Of a stretch of 64,000 nt of DNA, positions 49,228 to 58,222 are shown piece by piece (the stretch's first letter is position 1; every line of letters begins with the position of its first letter). Both the position numbers and the translations under genes were made by a program. Origin of the DNA: Solibacillus sp. FSL R7-0668 (GTDB lineage Bacteria; Bacillota; Bacilli; Bacillales_A; Planococcaceae); contig NZ_JBBOUU010000001.1 in assembly GCF_038006205.1 (NCBI RefSeq), positions 3,848,001 through 3,912,000 of the forward strand, in the 5' to 3' direction. The notes under the pieces were generated by a model. That model ran no database searches and was not told the DNA's origin. It worked only from the letters and a program-made list of their open reading frames with translations.

Positions 49228-50103
49228 CTACACTTTCTCGCGCGTATTTTTCCCGAAAATACCCGCTGGACGAATAATTAAAATTAAAATTAAGATGACA
49301 AATGCCGCTGCATCGCGCCATAACGAATAACCAAGTGCTGAAACGATTGTTTCGACAACACCTAATAATAATCCACCAACCATCGCGCCCGGAATAATAC
49401 CAATACCACCTAATACAGCTGCGATGAATGCTTTAATTCCCGGAAGCATCCCCATTAATGGATCGATACGTGTGTAGTAAATACCAAAAATAACGCCTGC
49501 TGCACCCGCTAACGCTGAACCAATTGCAAAAGTTGCAGAAATTGTATTATCTACATTAATGCCCATTAATTTTGCCGCGTCTGCATCATGAGATACCGCA
49601 CGCATCGCTTTCCCTATTTTTGTTTTATGCACGATGAATTGCAAGACAATCATCAAGAAAATAGAAATTGATAAAATAAAAATCGATAATGTACTAATTT
49701 GTACGCCGAAAATTTCGAAATTTGTTTTTGTAAATACATTCGGATAGGCCTCTGGTGATGCACCACGGAAGAAAATCACTGTATATTCAATTAATAATGA
49801 CACCCCAATGGCTGTAATCAGTGCTGCGATACGTGTAGCATTTCGCAAACGCTTATACGCAACACGCTCAATAATAACGCCGATGACTGCACAGAGAATC
49901 ATTGCTAAAATAAGTGCTAAAAATACATTCATTTCCCAACGTGCAATTGCATAAAAGCCAATGAAAGCGCCCAGCATGAACACATCACCATGGGCAAAGT
50001 TGATTAGTTTAATAATCCCATATACCATCGTGTACCCTAATGCAATAAGCGCATAGATACTGCCTAGCGATATCCCGTTCACGAGCTGTTGAATCCATTC
50101 CAT
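49228..50103 (-). CDS. livH: Branched-chain amino-acid ABC transporter, permease LivH
   Basis: 291 residues, about eight membrane helices. Family wording LVNGISLGSIYALIALGYTMVYGI near the N terminus, LINFAHGDVFMLGAF, the interaction motif RAVSHDADAAKLMGIN, and AAVLGGIGIIPGAMVGG. Start ATG at 50103 with AAGGAG 8 bases upstream. A terminator lies between it and livJ, so the permease and ATPase genes are expected at a lower level than the binding protein. Confidence 0.94.
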   Translation of the reverse strand: MEWIQQLVNGISLGSIYALIALGYTMVYGIIKLINFAHGDVFMLGAFIGFYAIARWEMNVFLALILAMILCAVIGVIIERVAYKRLRNATRIAALITAIGVSLLIEYTVIFFRGASPEAYPNVFTKTNFEIFGVQISTLSIFILSISIFLMIVLQFIVHKTKIGKAMRAVSHDADAAKLMGINVDNTISATFAIGSALAGAAGVIFGIYYTRIDPLMGMLPGIKAFIAAVLGGIGIIPGAMVGGLLLGVVETIVSALGYSLWRDAAAFVILILILIIRPAGIFGKNTREKV

Positions 50104-50147
50104 ACATTTCACTCCTTTTTTTGATTATTGAAGTTCCACCATAAAAA

Positions 50148-50172
50148 AAGGGAGGCTAGCTCCGCCCCCCTT
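50148..50172 (-). terminator. Terminator between livJ and livH
   Basis: Nine-base GC-rich stem with one G-U pair (50148-50156 with 50164-50172), followed on the minus strand by a run of T. It likely lets some transcripts through to livH-M-G-F. Confidence 0.85.
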
Positions 50173-50184
50173 ACTTGTAAATAA

Positions 50185-51411
50185 TTAAGGATTTACTTTA
50201 GAGTTGAACTGTTGCTTGCCGTCTACAAATTCTAGAACTGTTGCTGATTTTACTGGGTTGTGGTTTTCGTCAACTGTGAATGTACCTGTAACTAGGCTTA
50301 AATCTTTTGTTGCAGCTAATTGCTTTTGGATGGCCTCCCCTGTAATATCCCCTTCAACACGTTTGATTGCATCTACAATAAAGTAAACTGAATCATAGCC
50401 TAAAGCGTGGAAGGCATTTGGTGCTTGACCATACTCATCTTTAAACGCTGTAACGAAATCTTGAATTTTTGCATCTGGATCCTCAGATGAATAGTGGTTT
50501 GTGATGAATGTATTGTTTAATGCATCCCCACCTGCTAATTCCACTAATTTTGGTGAGTCCCAACCATCAGCCCCCATTAATGGCGCTGTAATACCTGCTT
50601 CACGTGCTTGCTTCACGATGATACCTACCTCTTCGTAATAGCCCGGAATGAAAATGAAATCAGGATTTTTTCCTTTAATATTTGTTAATTGTGATTTGAA
50701 ATCGACATCTTTTGCCACATACGCTTCTTCCGCAACAACTGTCCCACCATTTGCTTCAATCGTTTCTTTGAAGGATGCCGCTAAACCTTTTGCATAATCT
50801 GAAGCATTATCCGCAAAGATCGCTACATTTTTCGCTTGTAGCTCTGTTGTAGCGAAGTTAGCTGCCACCGTCCCTTGGAATGGATCGATGAAGCATGTAC
50901 GGAACGCATAATCATTTACAGAGCCATCGTCATTTACTGTAACGTTAGGTGCTGTTCCAGAGCCTGTTACCATAGGAACTTTATGCTGATTGGCAATTTG
51001 CACCGTTGCCACCGAGTTACCAGAAGTTGCTGGTGCGATCATTGCCACTACCTTTTCTTGCTCTGCTAAACGAATCGCTGCAGAAGTTGCTTCCGCTGTT
51101 TCTGATTTATTGTCAACTGGAATATACTCAATTTGTTTGCCATCAATGCCACCTGCAGCGTTAATCTCCTCGATTGCTAATTTAGCACCGTCATTAATAG
51201 ACGAACCGTAAGATGCTACACCGCCTGATAATTCTAAGTTAGCACCGATTTTAATAACGTCCCCTGATGCTGAATTACCCCCACCGCCTGATGAACTAGA
51301 ACTAGTAGAATCGCCAGAATCATCTGTTCCACATCCTGCTAAAGCTCCCGTTAGCATGGCTGTTGCAATGAATAAAGAACCATATTTTTTCATTTTTTTG
51401 TGCTTTGTCAT
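50185..51411 (-). CDS. livJ: Branched-chain amino-acid ABC transporter, substrate-binding lipoprotein
   Basis: 408 residues. Signal peptide with lipobox LAGC (Cys27) is followed by a Ser/Gly-rich linker (about residues 33-50), then a periplasmic-binding type 1 domain (IKIGANLELSGGVASYGSSINDGAKLAIEEINAAGGIDGK). In Gram-positives it would be lipid-anchored outside the membrane and deliver leucine, isoleucine or valine to LivHM; the exact ligand is inferred from the family. ATG at 51411 with AGGGGG upstream and a promoter at 51459-51487. Confidence 0.94.
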   Translation of the reverse strand: MTKHKKMKKYGSLFIATAMLTGALAGCGTDDSGDSTSSSSSGGGGNSASGDVIKIGANLELSGGVASYGSSINDGAKLAIEEINAAGGIDGKQIEYIPVDNKSETAEATSAAIRLAEQEKVVAMIAPATSGNSVATVQIANQHKVPMVTGSGTAPNVTVNDDGSVNDYAFRTCFIDPFQGTVAANFATTELQAKNVAIFADNASDYAKGLAASFKETIEANGGTVVAEEAYVAKDVDFKSQLTNIKGKNPDFIFIPGYYEEVGIIVKQAREAGITAPLMGADGWDSPKLVELAGGDALNNTFITNHYSSEDPDAKIQDFVTAFKDEYGQAPNAFHALGYDSVYFIVDAIKRVEGDITGEAIQKQLAATKDLSLVTGTFTVDENHNPVKSATVLEFVDGKQQFNSKVNP

Positions 51412-51458
51412 CGTGAAATCCCCCTAGTAAACTTTATAAATGTTTGATATTTCAGATA

Positions 51459-51487
51459 ATTATAATCAATTCTCACATTAATCACAA
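51459..51487 (-). promoter_or_regulatory. Sigma-A promoter for livJ
   Basis: Minus strand TTGTGA (51482-51487), 17 bases, TATAAT (51459-51464). The AT-rich sequence around it (51412-51671) shows no other feature; a CodY-type site would be expected for such genes but none is convincing by eye. Confidence 0.7.
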
Positions 51488-51671
51488 TCTATTTTTAAAA
51501 TATTCTGAATTAAAACACTATAAGAATCGATTTGTATATTCCAACTTCTGTATTGTAAAACATTTGTAATTTTTAGTCTACTATGATTTTTCTGTAAATT
51601 ATGTATATTTTGAGTTATTGGAATTTGCAGTCTATTAATCGCTAATAATCTGCAAATTTCCAAACTCCATT

Positions 51672-52271
51672 TTACTGAATGCGAAAAACGACGAAGCGTT
51701 CATTTTCATTGGCTTCATGACGTAATCTAATATTCAAATAAGCATCTAGTGCTAAATCGCGTTGTAAGTACTCCAAGTAATCTGGAGATGGATAATACAA
51801 AACAATATCGATTGTACGGCTATATTGCTCATAAGAAGTTAAAACATTGCGCATAAACTCACGAAATACATGAACCGAGAAGGGGTTGAAGAAGAAAAAT
51901 ACTTGATCTTGCTTTGTAATGTCATAGCATTCGGCAATCCCGTTAATGAACTGAATTGGCACATGCTTCTTTCTACTTTTTTTCAAATATTGGGCTTTAT
52001 TATGCTCTGCCTCCACAAAAAACTTGGCGTCCATTTCAATGCCCTTTACTGGAATACCAAAACGATGGTGAATATAAATCGGCACACGCCCTTTTCCGCA
52101 TCCAATATCTAAAAAGTGCCCATCTGTTGGCATATCATAGTGCTCAAATAATTGCTCTAATCCACTATACGGAGTGGGTTCGTAGCGATAATATTTCGCC
52201 AATTTCGGAAAGCCATATTGGAATCCGATTGTTTCGATATTCAAAAACTTATCAAATTGCTGTTCATTCAC
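51672..52271 (-). CDS. Class I SAM-dependent methyltransferase, substrate unknown
   Basis: 199 residues. The SAM-binding motif HFLDIGCGKGRVPIYIHHRFG is followed by the acidic motif II in VKGIEMDAKFFVEAEHN and a motif IV-like FFFFNPFSVHVF. No added domain gives a target. Start GTG at 52271, 9 bases after GAGGAG. Single gene between livJ and ogt. Confidence 0.8.
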   Translation of the reverse strand: MNEQQFDKFLNIETIGFQYGFPKLAKYYRYEPTPYSGLEQLFEHYDMPTDGHFLDIGCGKGRVPIYIHHRFGIPVKGIEMDAKFFVEAEHNKAQYLKKSRKKHVPIQFINGIAECYDITKQDQVFFFFNPFSVHVFREFMRNVLTSYEQYSRTIDIVLYYPSPDYLEYLQRDLALDAYLNIRLRHEANENERFVVFRIQ

Positions 52272-52311
52272 CTTATCAAACTCCTCAAAAAACTGTTATA
52301 AACTAACTGAA

Positions 52312-52344
52312 AACTCAACTTTTCTAAGCCGAAAAAGTTGAGTT
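52312..52344 (-). terminator. Terminator after ogt
   Basis: Twelve-base stem AACTCAACTTTT with AAAAGTTGAGTT (52312-52323 with 52333-52344) and a short loop; minus-strand tail has TTTTC. Confidence 0.7.
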
Positions 52345-52352
52345 CTCACAAG

Positions 52353-52832
52353 CTATTTATTTAGATAAGCCATTTTCTCATGTTCCAATAACCATTGTTT
52401 GCGCCAAACTCCACCTGCATAGCCCGTTAGCTTACCGTTTGCCCCAATTACTCGATGACACGGAACGATAATACTAATTTGATTTTTACTATTGGTCATT
52501 CCTACCGCTCGCACAGCCTTTTCATTGCCAATTTGCTGGGCAATTTCTTTATAGGAGGCCGTTTTACCAAATGGTACGGTTGTTAACGCTTGCCACACAT
52601 TGTTTTGAAAACTTGTCCCCTCAAAAAAGTAGGGCACAGTAAATTGCTGACGCTTCCCGTTAAAGTATTCGTCTAATTGCTTGTAGCATATTTTTAATAT
52701 TTCTGGTGTTTCTTCATTTTGCACAGGCTCTCTATGCTCCCGTTCGGCAAATAACACAGCAGTCACATGACTTTTGGTGCCCATTATTTCAATAATGCCA
52801 ATGGGGGAATCATAATCTACCTGATAATGCAT
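52353..52832 (-). CDS. ogt: Methylated-DNA--protein-cysteine methyltransferase
   Basis: Suicide repair protein for O6-methylguanine, 159 residues. Active-site motif IIVPCHRVIG with the acceptor Cys, the DNA-binding helix region ASYKEIAQQIGNEKAVRAVGMTNSKN, and the C-terminal GYAGGVWRKQWLLEHE. ATG at 52832 with AGGAGG 8 bases upstream. Single-gene unit. Confidence 0.95.
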   Translation of the reverse strand: MHYQVDYDSPIGIIEIMGTKSHVTAVLFAEREHREPVQNEETPEILKICYKQLDEYFNGKRQQFTVPYFFEGTSFQNNVWQALTTVPFGKTASYKEIAQQIGNEKAVRAVGMTNSKNQISIIVPCHRVIGANGKLTGYAGGVWRKQWLLEHEKMAYLNK

Positions 52833-52929
52833 ACATTCAACCTCCTGACGATCCATTTCATTATCGTCTTATTATATTCCACCAAAAAAGAACCTTCAAT
52901 CTCCGGAGAAATTAAAGGTTCTTATCTAC

Positions 52930-54411
52930 TTATTTATTTAAACCTAATGCTTCAGAAGTTGATTCTTTAACTTCTTTAAGAAGTGCTGTATTTTCAACTA
53001 GGTTTTGACCGTAAGCTGGAATCATTTCTTTAATTTTTGGTTCCCAATTTTTCATTTCATTTGGGAAACATTGCTTAATTACTTTTAGCATAACCGATAC
53101 TGCTGTCGAAGCACCTGGAGATGCACCAAGTAATGCCGCAATCGAGCCGTCTTGAGAGTTAATAACTTCTGTACCGAATTGCAATGTACCTTTACCAGCG
53201 TCTGTGTCTTTAATAACTTGTACACGTTGACCCGCTACAGTAATTTCCCAATCCTCGCTCTTCGCTGTTGGTATGAATTGACGTAATTCTTCAATACGTT
53301 TTTCTTTAGAAGCTACTACTTCTTTTACTAAGTAAGCTGTTAAATCCATATTTTTAGCACCACAAGCAAGTAGTGTGAATAAGTTATGTGGCTTAACTGA
53401 GGCAAATAAATCCATATAAGAACCTGTTTTTAAGAACTTCGGAGAGAAGCCTGCGAAAGGTCCAAATAATAATGATTTTTTGCCATCAATATAGCGTGTA
53501 TCTAAGTGAGGTACTGACATTGGTGGCGCACCAACTGCCGCTTTACCATACACTTTTGCATGATGTTGATTGATAACTTCTTCATTGTTACATACTAAGA
53601 ACACACCTGAAATCGGGAATCCACCAACATGCTTACTTTCAGGAATACCTGATTTTTGTAGTAACTCAAGGCTACCACCACCAGCACCTAAGAATACGAA
53701 TTTTGCGCTATGGTACTCTACTTTGCCGCTTTGCTTATCGTGCACTTTAACTTCCCATAAACCGTCTTTTGTACGTTTTACATCAAGAACGCTATGGTTG
53801 TAGTTAACTGCTACATCTTGTTTTTGTAAGTTAGCAATTAAATTACGTGTTAAAGCACCGAAGTTTACGTCTGTACCGGAATCAATTTTCGTTGCAGCGA
53901 TTGGCTCTTTTGATTTACGCTCATTCATAATTAACGGAATCCATTGTTTTAATGTTTCTGGATCGTCAGAGTATTCCATACCTTCAAACAATGGGTTAGC
54001 TGTCATTGCTGCATGACGCTTTTTAAGATAGGCCACATTGTTTGCACCTTGTACCATACTCATATGTGGTAGAGGCATGATGAAATCTTGCGGGTTTTCA
54101 ATTTGACCCGTTTTTACAAGGTGAGACCAGAATTGTAAAGAATCTTGGAATTGTGTATTTACATTAATTGCTTTTGTGATATCGATTGTTCCATCTTTTT
54201 TCTCACTTGTATAGTTTAATTCACATAAAGCTGCATGCCCTGTTCCGGCATTGTTCATTTCGTGAGAGCTTTCCTCACCTGCTTTTGCTAACTGTTCGAA
54301 TACAGTGATGTTCCACTCTGGTGCTAATTCTTTAAGCATTGTACCTAAAGTCGCACTCATAATTCCGGCACCAATTAAGATAACGTCTGATTTGATATGC
54401 TTGTTACTCAT
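52930..54411 (-). CDS. mqo: Malate:quinone oxidoreductase
   Basis: FAD-dependent membrane-associated enzyme that oxidises malate to oxaloacetate and passes electrons to quinone. 493 residues. Rossmann FAD motif [17 protein letters not shown] near the N terminus, [19 protein letters not shown], and [31 protein letters not shown] are hallmark stretches. A good cre site in its leader suggests repression by CcpA in the presence of sugar. It would regenerate oxaloacetate from the malate formed by GlcB. Confidence 0.97.
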   Translation of the reverse strand: MSNKHIKSDVILIGAGIMSATLGTMLKELAPEWNITVFEQLAKAGEESSHEMNNAGTGHAALCELNYTSEKKDGTIDITKAINVNTQFQDSLQFWSHLVKTGQIENPQDFIMPLPHMSMVQGANNVAYLKKRHAAMTANPLFEGMEYSDDPETLKQWIPLIMNERKSKEPIAATKIDSGTDVNFGALTRNLIANLQKQDVAVNYNHSVLDVKRTKDGLWEVKVHDKQSGKVEYHSAKFVFLGAGGGSLELLQKSGIPESKHVGGFPISGVFLVCNNEEVINQHHAKVYGKAAVGAPPMSVPHLDTRYIDGKKSLLFGPFAGFSPKFLKTGSYMDLFASVKPHNLFTLLACGAKNMDLTAYLVKEVVASKEKRIEELRQFIPTAKSEDWEITVAGQRVQVIKDTDAGKGTLQFGTEVINSQDGSIAALLGASPGASTAVSVMLKVIKQCFPNEMKNWEPKIKEMIPAYGQNLVENTALLKEVKESTSEALGLNK

Positions 54412-54449
54412 TTTTACCTTCCCTTATATATATTAAGATTTTTAGAATT

Positions 54450-54464
54450 TTGAAAGCGCTCCCG
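54450..54464. promoter_or_regulatory. Catabolite-responsive element (cre) in the mqo leader
   Basis: TTGAAAGCGCTCCCG matches WTGNAANCGNWNNCW at every specified base except the last. It lies about 50 bases upstream of the mqo ATG and downstream of the candidate promoter, the position for CcpA roadblock repression. Confidence 0.75.
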
Positions 54465-54507
54465 TAAATTATCGACAATATAATAATGGCAGAAGCCTAT
54501 TCATCCT

Positions 54508-54536
54508 ATATCACTTATTACCTTATTGTAGTGTAA
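54508..54536 (-). promoter_or_regulatory. Candidate promoter for mqo
   Basis: Minus strand TTACAC (54531-54536), 17 bases, TGATAT (54508-54513). The rest of the 318-base space (54412-54729) is AT-rich; beyond the cre site and this promoter I see nothing supportable in it. Confidence 0.5.
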
Positions 54537-54729
54537 CACAATTGTTAAAAGATTAAAATATATACAGATTGCTTAGCTATAAGGTATTGAAAAGCACATC
54601 ATTTACGAGAAATCTACGGACAATTGTGAGCATTTTTTGTCTTGTAAGAATTTAATTATTATTATTTTCTGTATTTTCCAATTATTACATTTTACCCTTC
54701 CGTAGCATTTCAATAGATATGTGGCTCTG

Positions 54730-55281
54730 CTACCGAATGACCTTACCTGTGTATTTTTCAAAGTCTTTATACGCGTTATTTTTATGTCCACGCTTGACAA
54801 GCCATGCAAATAGTGTGCGCTGTAACCAAAATGGTATACCGAGAATTAATGTATTTTGCATGGTTAAAATTAGTGCTGTATGGGTCATATTTTTAGGGTT
54901 GCCTTTTGCATCGACTAACCCGTCATCAATCAAACCATAATGAATGCGTACGGACTGTTCGAATTGGCTTGGTGGTGTTAAGCGCACACGAAATACAACG
55001 GATTCATCATGATTATTTGTAAATGTATGAGCCATGTTTAATGTTACTAAGCGCTTGTCTCCAGGCTGCAAAATATGCTGCTCTTTTCCAAGTGTCACAG
55101 TTAATTGACCTGAAATCACTTCAAATTCCTCTTCGAATTCATCATGCATATGTAATGGTGGTCCATCACCCTGTGGTGGTAATGCCACTTCGATATAAAG
55201 ATATTTGCCTTCCGTTTCTTCAGCTGTTTCTAAAAATGTAATTTGCTCCCCTGAAATTTGGTGCTTTACAGTACGCTTCAT
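54730..55281 (-). CDS. Cupin-domain protein, unknown function
   Basis: 183 residues. One cupin barrel with metal-binding motif HMHDEFEEEFEVISGQLTVTLG (His/His/Glu pattern) and a second part QPGDKRLVTLNMAHTFTN; then a C-terminal hydrophobic helix (TLILGIPFWLQRTLFAWLV) that may touch the membrane. Start ATG at 55281 (MKRTVKHQISGEQI); a weaker upstream ATG at 55326 is possible. Substrate unknown. Confidence 0.8.
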   Translation of the reverse strand: MKRTVKHQISGEQITFLETAEETEGKYLYIEVALPPQGDGPPLHMHDEFEEEFEVISGQLTVTLGKEQHILQPGDKRLVTLNMAHTFTNNHDESVVFRVRLTPPSQFEQSVRIHYGLIDDGLVDAKGNPKNMTHTALILTMQNTLILGIPFWLQRTLFAWLVKRGHKNNAYKDFEKYTGKVIR

Positions 55282-55467
55282 ATAATGGCTTTTCTCCTCC
55301 AGCGTTGCTTTTTTCAATCTTAACATATTTCTGATTTTTCTTTGATATATATAAATAGAAGTTATTCTTTTCAGTTTACGGGAATTAAATCAAACATCAT
55401 GACAAATGTAAATAGTTTTACATGAGCATTCGCATTACTATTAAGTGAGTTGAGGGGGATGATGATG

Positions 55468-56313
55468 ATGAAAATTTTTACGGATAGTAGTTCAGACTTA
55501 CCAAAATCATATTATGAAAAGGAAGATGTGCATCTTTTTCCACTACGTGTATTAATAAAAGGTGTCGAATATGATGATGTTATGGGTATATCAACAGATC
55601 AAGTATATGCAGCGATTGCAGAAGGCGAAGTTCCAAAAACATCACAAGTTTCATTAGAAATCTTTTTAAGCACCTTTGAACAATTAGCACAATTAGGCGA
55701 AGAAGGGATTTATATTGCCTTTTCCTCTCATTTATCAGGTACTTGCCAAAGTGCTATTTTAGCAAAAAATCAATTACTTGAAACTTACCCAAATTTAAAA
55801 TTAGCGATTATCGATACAAAATGTGCCTCTTATGGCCAAGGCTTAATTGTAAAAGAAGCCGTTCGTTTAAAAAAATTCGGGATGGCTTTTGACGACGTTG
55901 TTGCACAATTAACAGAGATGGCTAATTCAATGGAACACCTATTTACAGTAGGTGATTTAAACCACTTAGCAAAAGGTGGGCGTATCTCAAGGTCAAGCGC
56001 CTTTATGGGAGGCTTACTAAACATTAAGCCAATTTTAAATATGGAGGATGGTAAACTTGTCCCGCTCGAAAAAACGCGTGGCTTTAAAAAAGCAACACAG
56101 CGTATGTTAGCCATAATGAAGGAACGTGGTGGGGATTTCACAAACAAAACGGTCGGCATTTCTCATAGTAATGATGAGGAATTAATGCATGAAGTAAAAG
56201 TAGCCATTGAAGAAGCACTTCATCCAAAAGCCATTGAAACAACCACAATTGGTTCAGCTATTGGCGCCCATGTTGGTCGTGGTACAATCGCCATTTTTTT
56301 CACCAATAAATAA
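55468..56313 (+). CDS. DegV family fatty-acid-binding protein
   Basis: 281 residues. N-terminal KIFTDSSSDLPKSYYE and FSSHLSGTCQSA, the conserved TxGDLNHLAKGGRISR-like stretch (TVGDLNHLAKGGRISRSSAF), and the C-terminal GSAIGAHVGRGTIAIFF. Proteins of this family (FakB) bind a fatty acid for phosphorylation by FakA. Several in-frame ATGs follow GAGGGGG; I use the last (55468). Single-gene unit with its own terminator. Confidence 0.92.
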   Translation: MKIFTDSSSDLPKSYYEKEDVHLFPLRVLIKGVEYDDVMGISTDQVYAAIAEGEVPKTSQVSLEIFLSTFEQLAQLGEEGIYIAFSSHLSGTCQSAILAKNQLLETYPNLKLAIIDTKCASYGQGLIVKEAVRLKKFGMAFDDVVAQLTEMANSMEHLFTVGDLNHLAKGGRISRSSAFMGGLLNIKPILNMEDGKLVPLEKTRGFKKATQRMLAIMKERGGDFTNKTVGISHSNDEELMHEVKVAIEEALHPKAIETTTIGSAIGAHVGRGTIAIFFTNK

Positions 56314-56315
56314 TG

Positions 56316-56353
56316 AAGGGAGTGTCCGAGAAATACTTCTGGGACACTCCCTT
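56316..56353. terminator. Terminator after the DegV gene
   Basis: Twelve-base perfect stem (56316-56327 with 56342-56353), 14-base loop, followed by TTGCC on the plus strand. It lies between converging genes. Confidence 0.75.
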
Positions 56354-56369
56354 TGCCGCTTCTTCTTAC

Positions 56370-56615
56370 TTAAATAAAAATCGAAGCGAGTACGATGCCT
56401 GTAATCGCTCCTAATGCGATTCCATAGCCAAATCCAGGTGCTGCACCAAAGCCCCAAAAGCCAATACCGTAACCTGTACGATCTGGCATTAACCAAACAT
56501 TTCGATTATCTACATTTGTAATGCGCCCTACATGTACATTTCCACGATTATCCGTTATTCTGACACGCTTGCCATGGTATTTACAGCATAAATCATAAGC
56601 TGCTTGTGGATTCAT
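56370..56615 (-). CDS. Small protein with Sm-like N terminus and glycine-rich hydrophobic tail
   Basis: 81 residues. The first part (AYDLCCKYHGKRVRITDNRGNVHVGRITNVDNRNVWLMP) looks like a small beta-barrel of the Sm/Hfq type, with the GNVHVGRITNVDNRNVWL pattern. The second part is a Gly/Phe-rich membrane-like helix (ALGAITGIVLASIF). Similar short proteins occur in Bacillales; no function is known to me. AAAGGAGGGAATAG precedes the ATG. Confidence 0.65.
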   Translation of the reverse strand: MNPQAAYDLCCKYHGKRVRITDNRGNVHVGRITNVDNRNVWLMPDRTGYGIGFWGFGAAPGFGYGIALGAITGIVLASIFI

Positions 56616-56711
56616 TCTATTCCCTCCTTTCTTTTCCTACTATATGTATAAGCAAATCGCACACACGAGCCTATCGTCCAAATCATATAGTAGAACGAAG
56701 GAGGGATTTTT

Positions 56712-57458
56712 TTGTTAATCATTGATACGCAAAGCTTATTTCAAGAGTTATCCGACCGTGTCCAATACACCTCTTTACTTGTACAATCCATCTTCCCCAA
56801 CATTCCAACGAAAGCCATCCAATACGAGCTTCTCCAGCAAGGTTTATTAGAAACAGGCGCACTTCCCTTACAGCTTGATGTTTGGGACATTGTTAAACGT
56901 CAGCTAGATGATTTGAAGAATCTGTGGAATGGTCCTAACACGCAGGTTGCGATTTTGCCAATGCGAAAGGGCTTTATGAAAAATGGAGTTGCCTATAAGC
57001 ATGGTATTTGTTTATTCATTTCAAATCATGTTTCGATAAAAGAGCTTCACGCCCTCATTACCCATGAATACCATCATATTTGCCGACAACAATATCAGTC
57101 AGAATTACCGACTTTACTAGATTCCGTGTTGATGGAAGGCCTAGCTGAGCATGCCGTAGAAAGTTTACTTGGAGAACATGCCATTAGCTCCTGGACGCGG
57201 CGCTATAGCTTAGATGAGGTTAAACATTATTGGCTTACTCATTTTATCGAGGCGTTACCATTGCGCGGCTTACATAATCATCAAAGCTATTTATTTGGTG
57301 ATGCATCCGAGCAACTTCCAGCACATATTGGCTATTGTGTCGGTTACCGTATTGTCGAAGCCTTCTTAGAAAAAAATGGCCCGCTTACGACGCAGCAATT
57401 ATTACAATTGCCCTCCGAACAAATCGCATTACTCGCTGGTTTCCCACTCACTGAATGA
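56712..57458 (+). CDS. Putative zinc-dependent protease, DUF2268 family
   Basis: 248 residues. The metalloprotease motif HEYHH (in ALITHEYHHICRQQ) and the downstream glutamate in DSVLMEGLAEHAVE form a typical gluzincin-like site. DUF2268 proteins (YjaZ-like) are predicted zinc proteases. No signal peptide, so cytoplasmic. The start is TTG at 56712 with GGAGGG 7 bases upstream. Confidence 0.8.
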   Translation: MLIIDTQSLFQELSDRVQYTSLLVQSIFPNIPTKAIQYELLQQGLLETGALPLQLDVWDIVKRQLDDLKNLWNGPNTQVAILPMRKGFMKNGVAYKHGICLFISNHVSIKELHALITHEYHHICRQQYQSELPTLLDSVLMEGLAEHAVESLLGEHAISSWTRRYSLDEVKHYWLTHFIEALPLRGLHNHQSYLFGDASEQLPAHIGYCVGYRIVEAFLEKNGPLTTQQLLQLPSEQIALLAGFPLTE

Positions 57459-57461
57459 GAA

Positions 57462-57509
57462 AAAAACCATTAAAACTCGTCTACTGCTCTACGAATTTTA
57501 ATGGTTTTT
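57462..57509. terminator. Bidirectional terminator between the DUF2268 gene and the cyclophilin gene
   Basis: Fourteen-base perfect stem (57462-57475 with 57496-57509) plus inner pairs, with A-run and T-run on the two sides. Confidence 0.85.
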
Positions 57510-57513
57510 ATAA

Positions 57514-58158
57514 TTATTTTTCTGTTACGGGTGCTGGATAATCAAAACCTTTTGTATCGACTTCAACTTTTTTCATTTTTTGATCCTCTAATGGTTTATC
57601 ATTACCGTCACGCTCTGCGGCAACAATTTCGTCGACAACATCCATTCCTTCAGTTACTTTACCAAATGCCGCATATTGACCATCTAAATGGGATGCGGCT
57701 TCGGTCATAATGAAAAACTGCGAACCTGCTGAATCTGGGTGCTGTGAACGAGCCATTGATAATACACCGCGCTCATGCGTTAATGTGTTTTCAAAGCCAT
57801 TTGATGAAAATTCACCTTTAATTGCATAATCCGGGCCACCCATACCTGTGCCGTTTGGGTCACCACCTTGAACCATAAATCCAGGGATAACACGGTGGAA
57901 AATTAACCCGTCATAAAAGCCATCCTCTACTAACGAAATAAAGTTTGCTACAGTATTTGGCGCAGTTTTCGGCTCTAATTCAATCACGATTTTCTTATCA
58001 TTTTCCATTGTAATCGTCACAATCGGATTTTCTTTTACATCGTTTGCGTAATCACCCGTTGCTGCCTGTTTGTCATTATCTACAGTTTTGTCATCACCAC
58101 ATGCAGCAACTATAAGCATCGCAATCGCCGTTACCATTAAAAGCATATATTTTTTCAT
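57514..58158 (-). CDS. Peptidyl-prolyl cis-trans isomerase, cyclophilin lipoprotein
   Basis: 214 residues. Lipoprotein signal peptide with lipobox VAAC (about residue 20), short linker, then a cyclophilin domain: FHRVIPGFMVQGGDPNGTGMGG, GVLSMARSQHPDSAGSQFFIM and DGQYAAFGKVTEGMDVVD. The catalytic Arg (FHRV) is present. It likely folds secreted proteins at the outer face of the membrane. ATG at 58158 with GAGGAG upstream. Confidence 0.92.
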   Translation of the reverse strand: MKKYMLLMVTAIAMLIVAACGDDKTVDNDKQAATGDYANDVKENPIVTITMENDKKIVIELEPKTAPNTVANFISLVEDGFYDGLIFHRVIPGFMVQGGDPNGTGMGGPDYAIKGEFSSNGFENTLTHERGVLSMARSQHPDSAGSQFFIMTEAASHLDGQYAAFGKVTEGMDVVDEIVAAERDGNDKPLEDQKMKKVEVDTKGFDYPAPVTEK

Positions 58159-58222
58159 AAAATTCCCACTCCTCTTCCTACGTAATTCAATCATATTTCG
58201 GAAGGTTTAATCAAGTATTGAC

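Noticed and set aside
51478-51663. 61-codon minus-strand reading frame upstream of livJ
   Set aside because: Very AT-rich, no ribosome site, no recognisable motif, and it covers the livJ promoter region.
54603-54809. 68-codon minus-strand reading frame between mqo and the cupin gene
   Set aside because: No ribosome site, low-complexity Lys/Ile composition, overlaps the cupin gene end in another frame.
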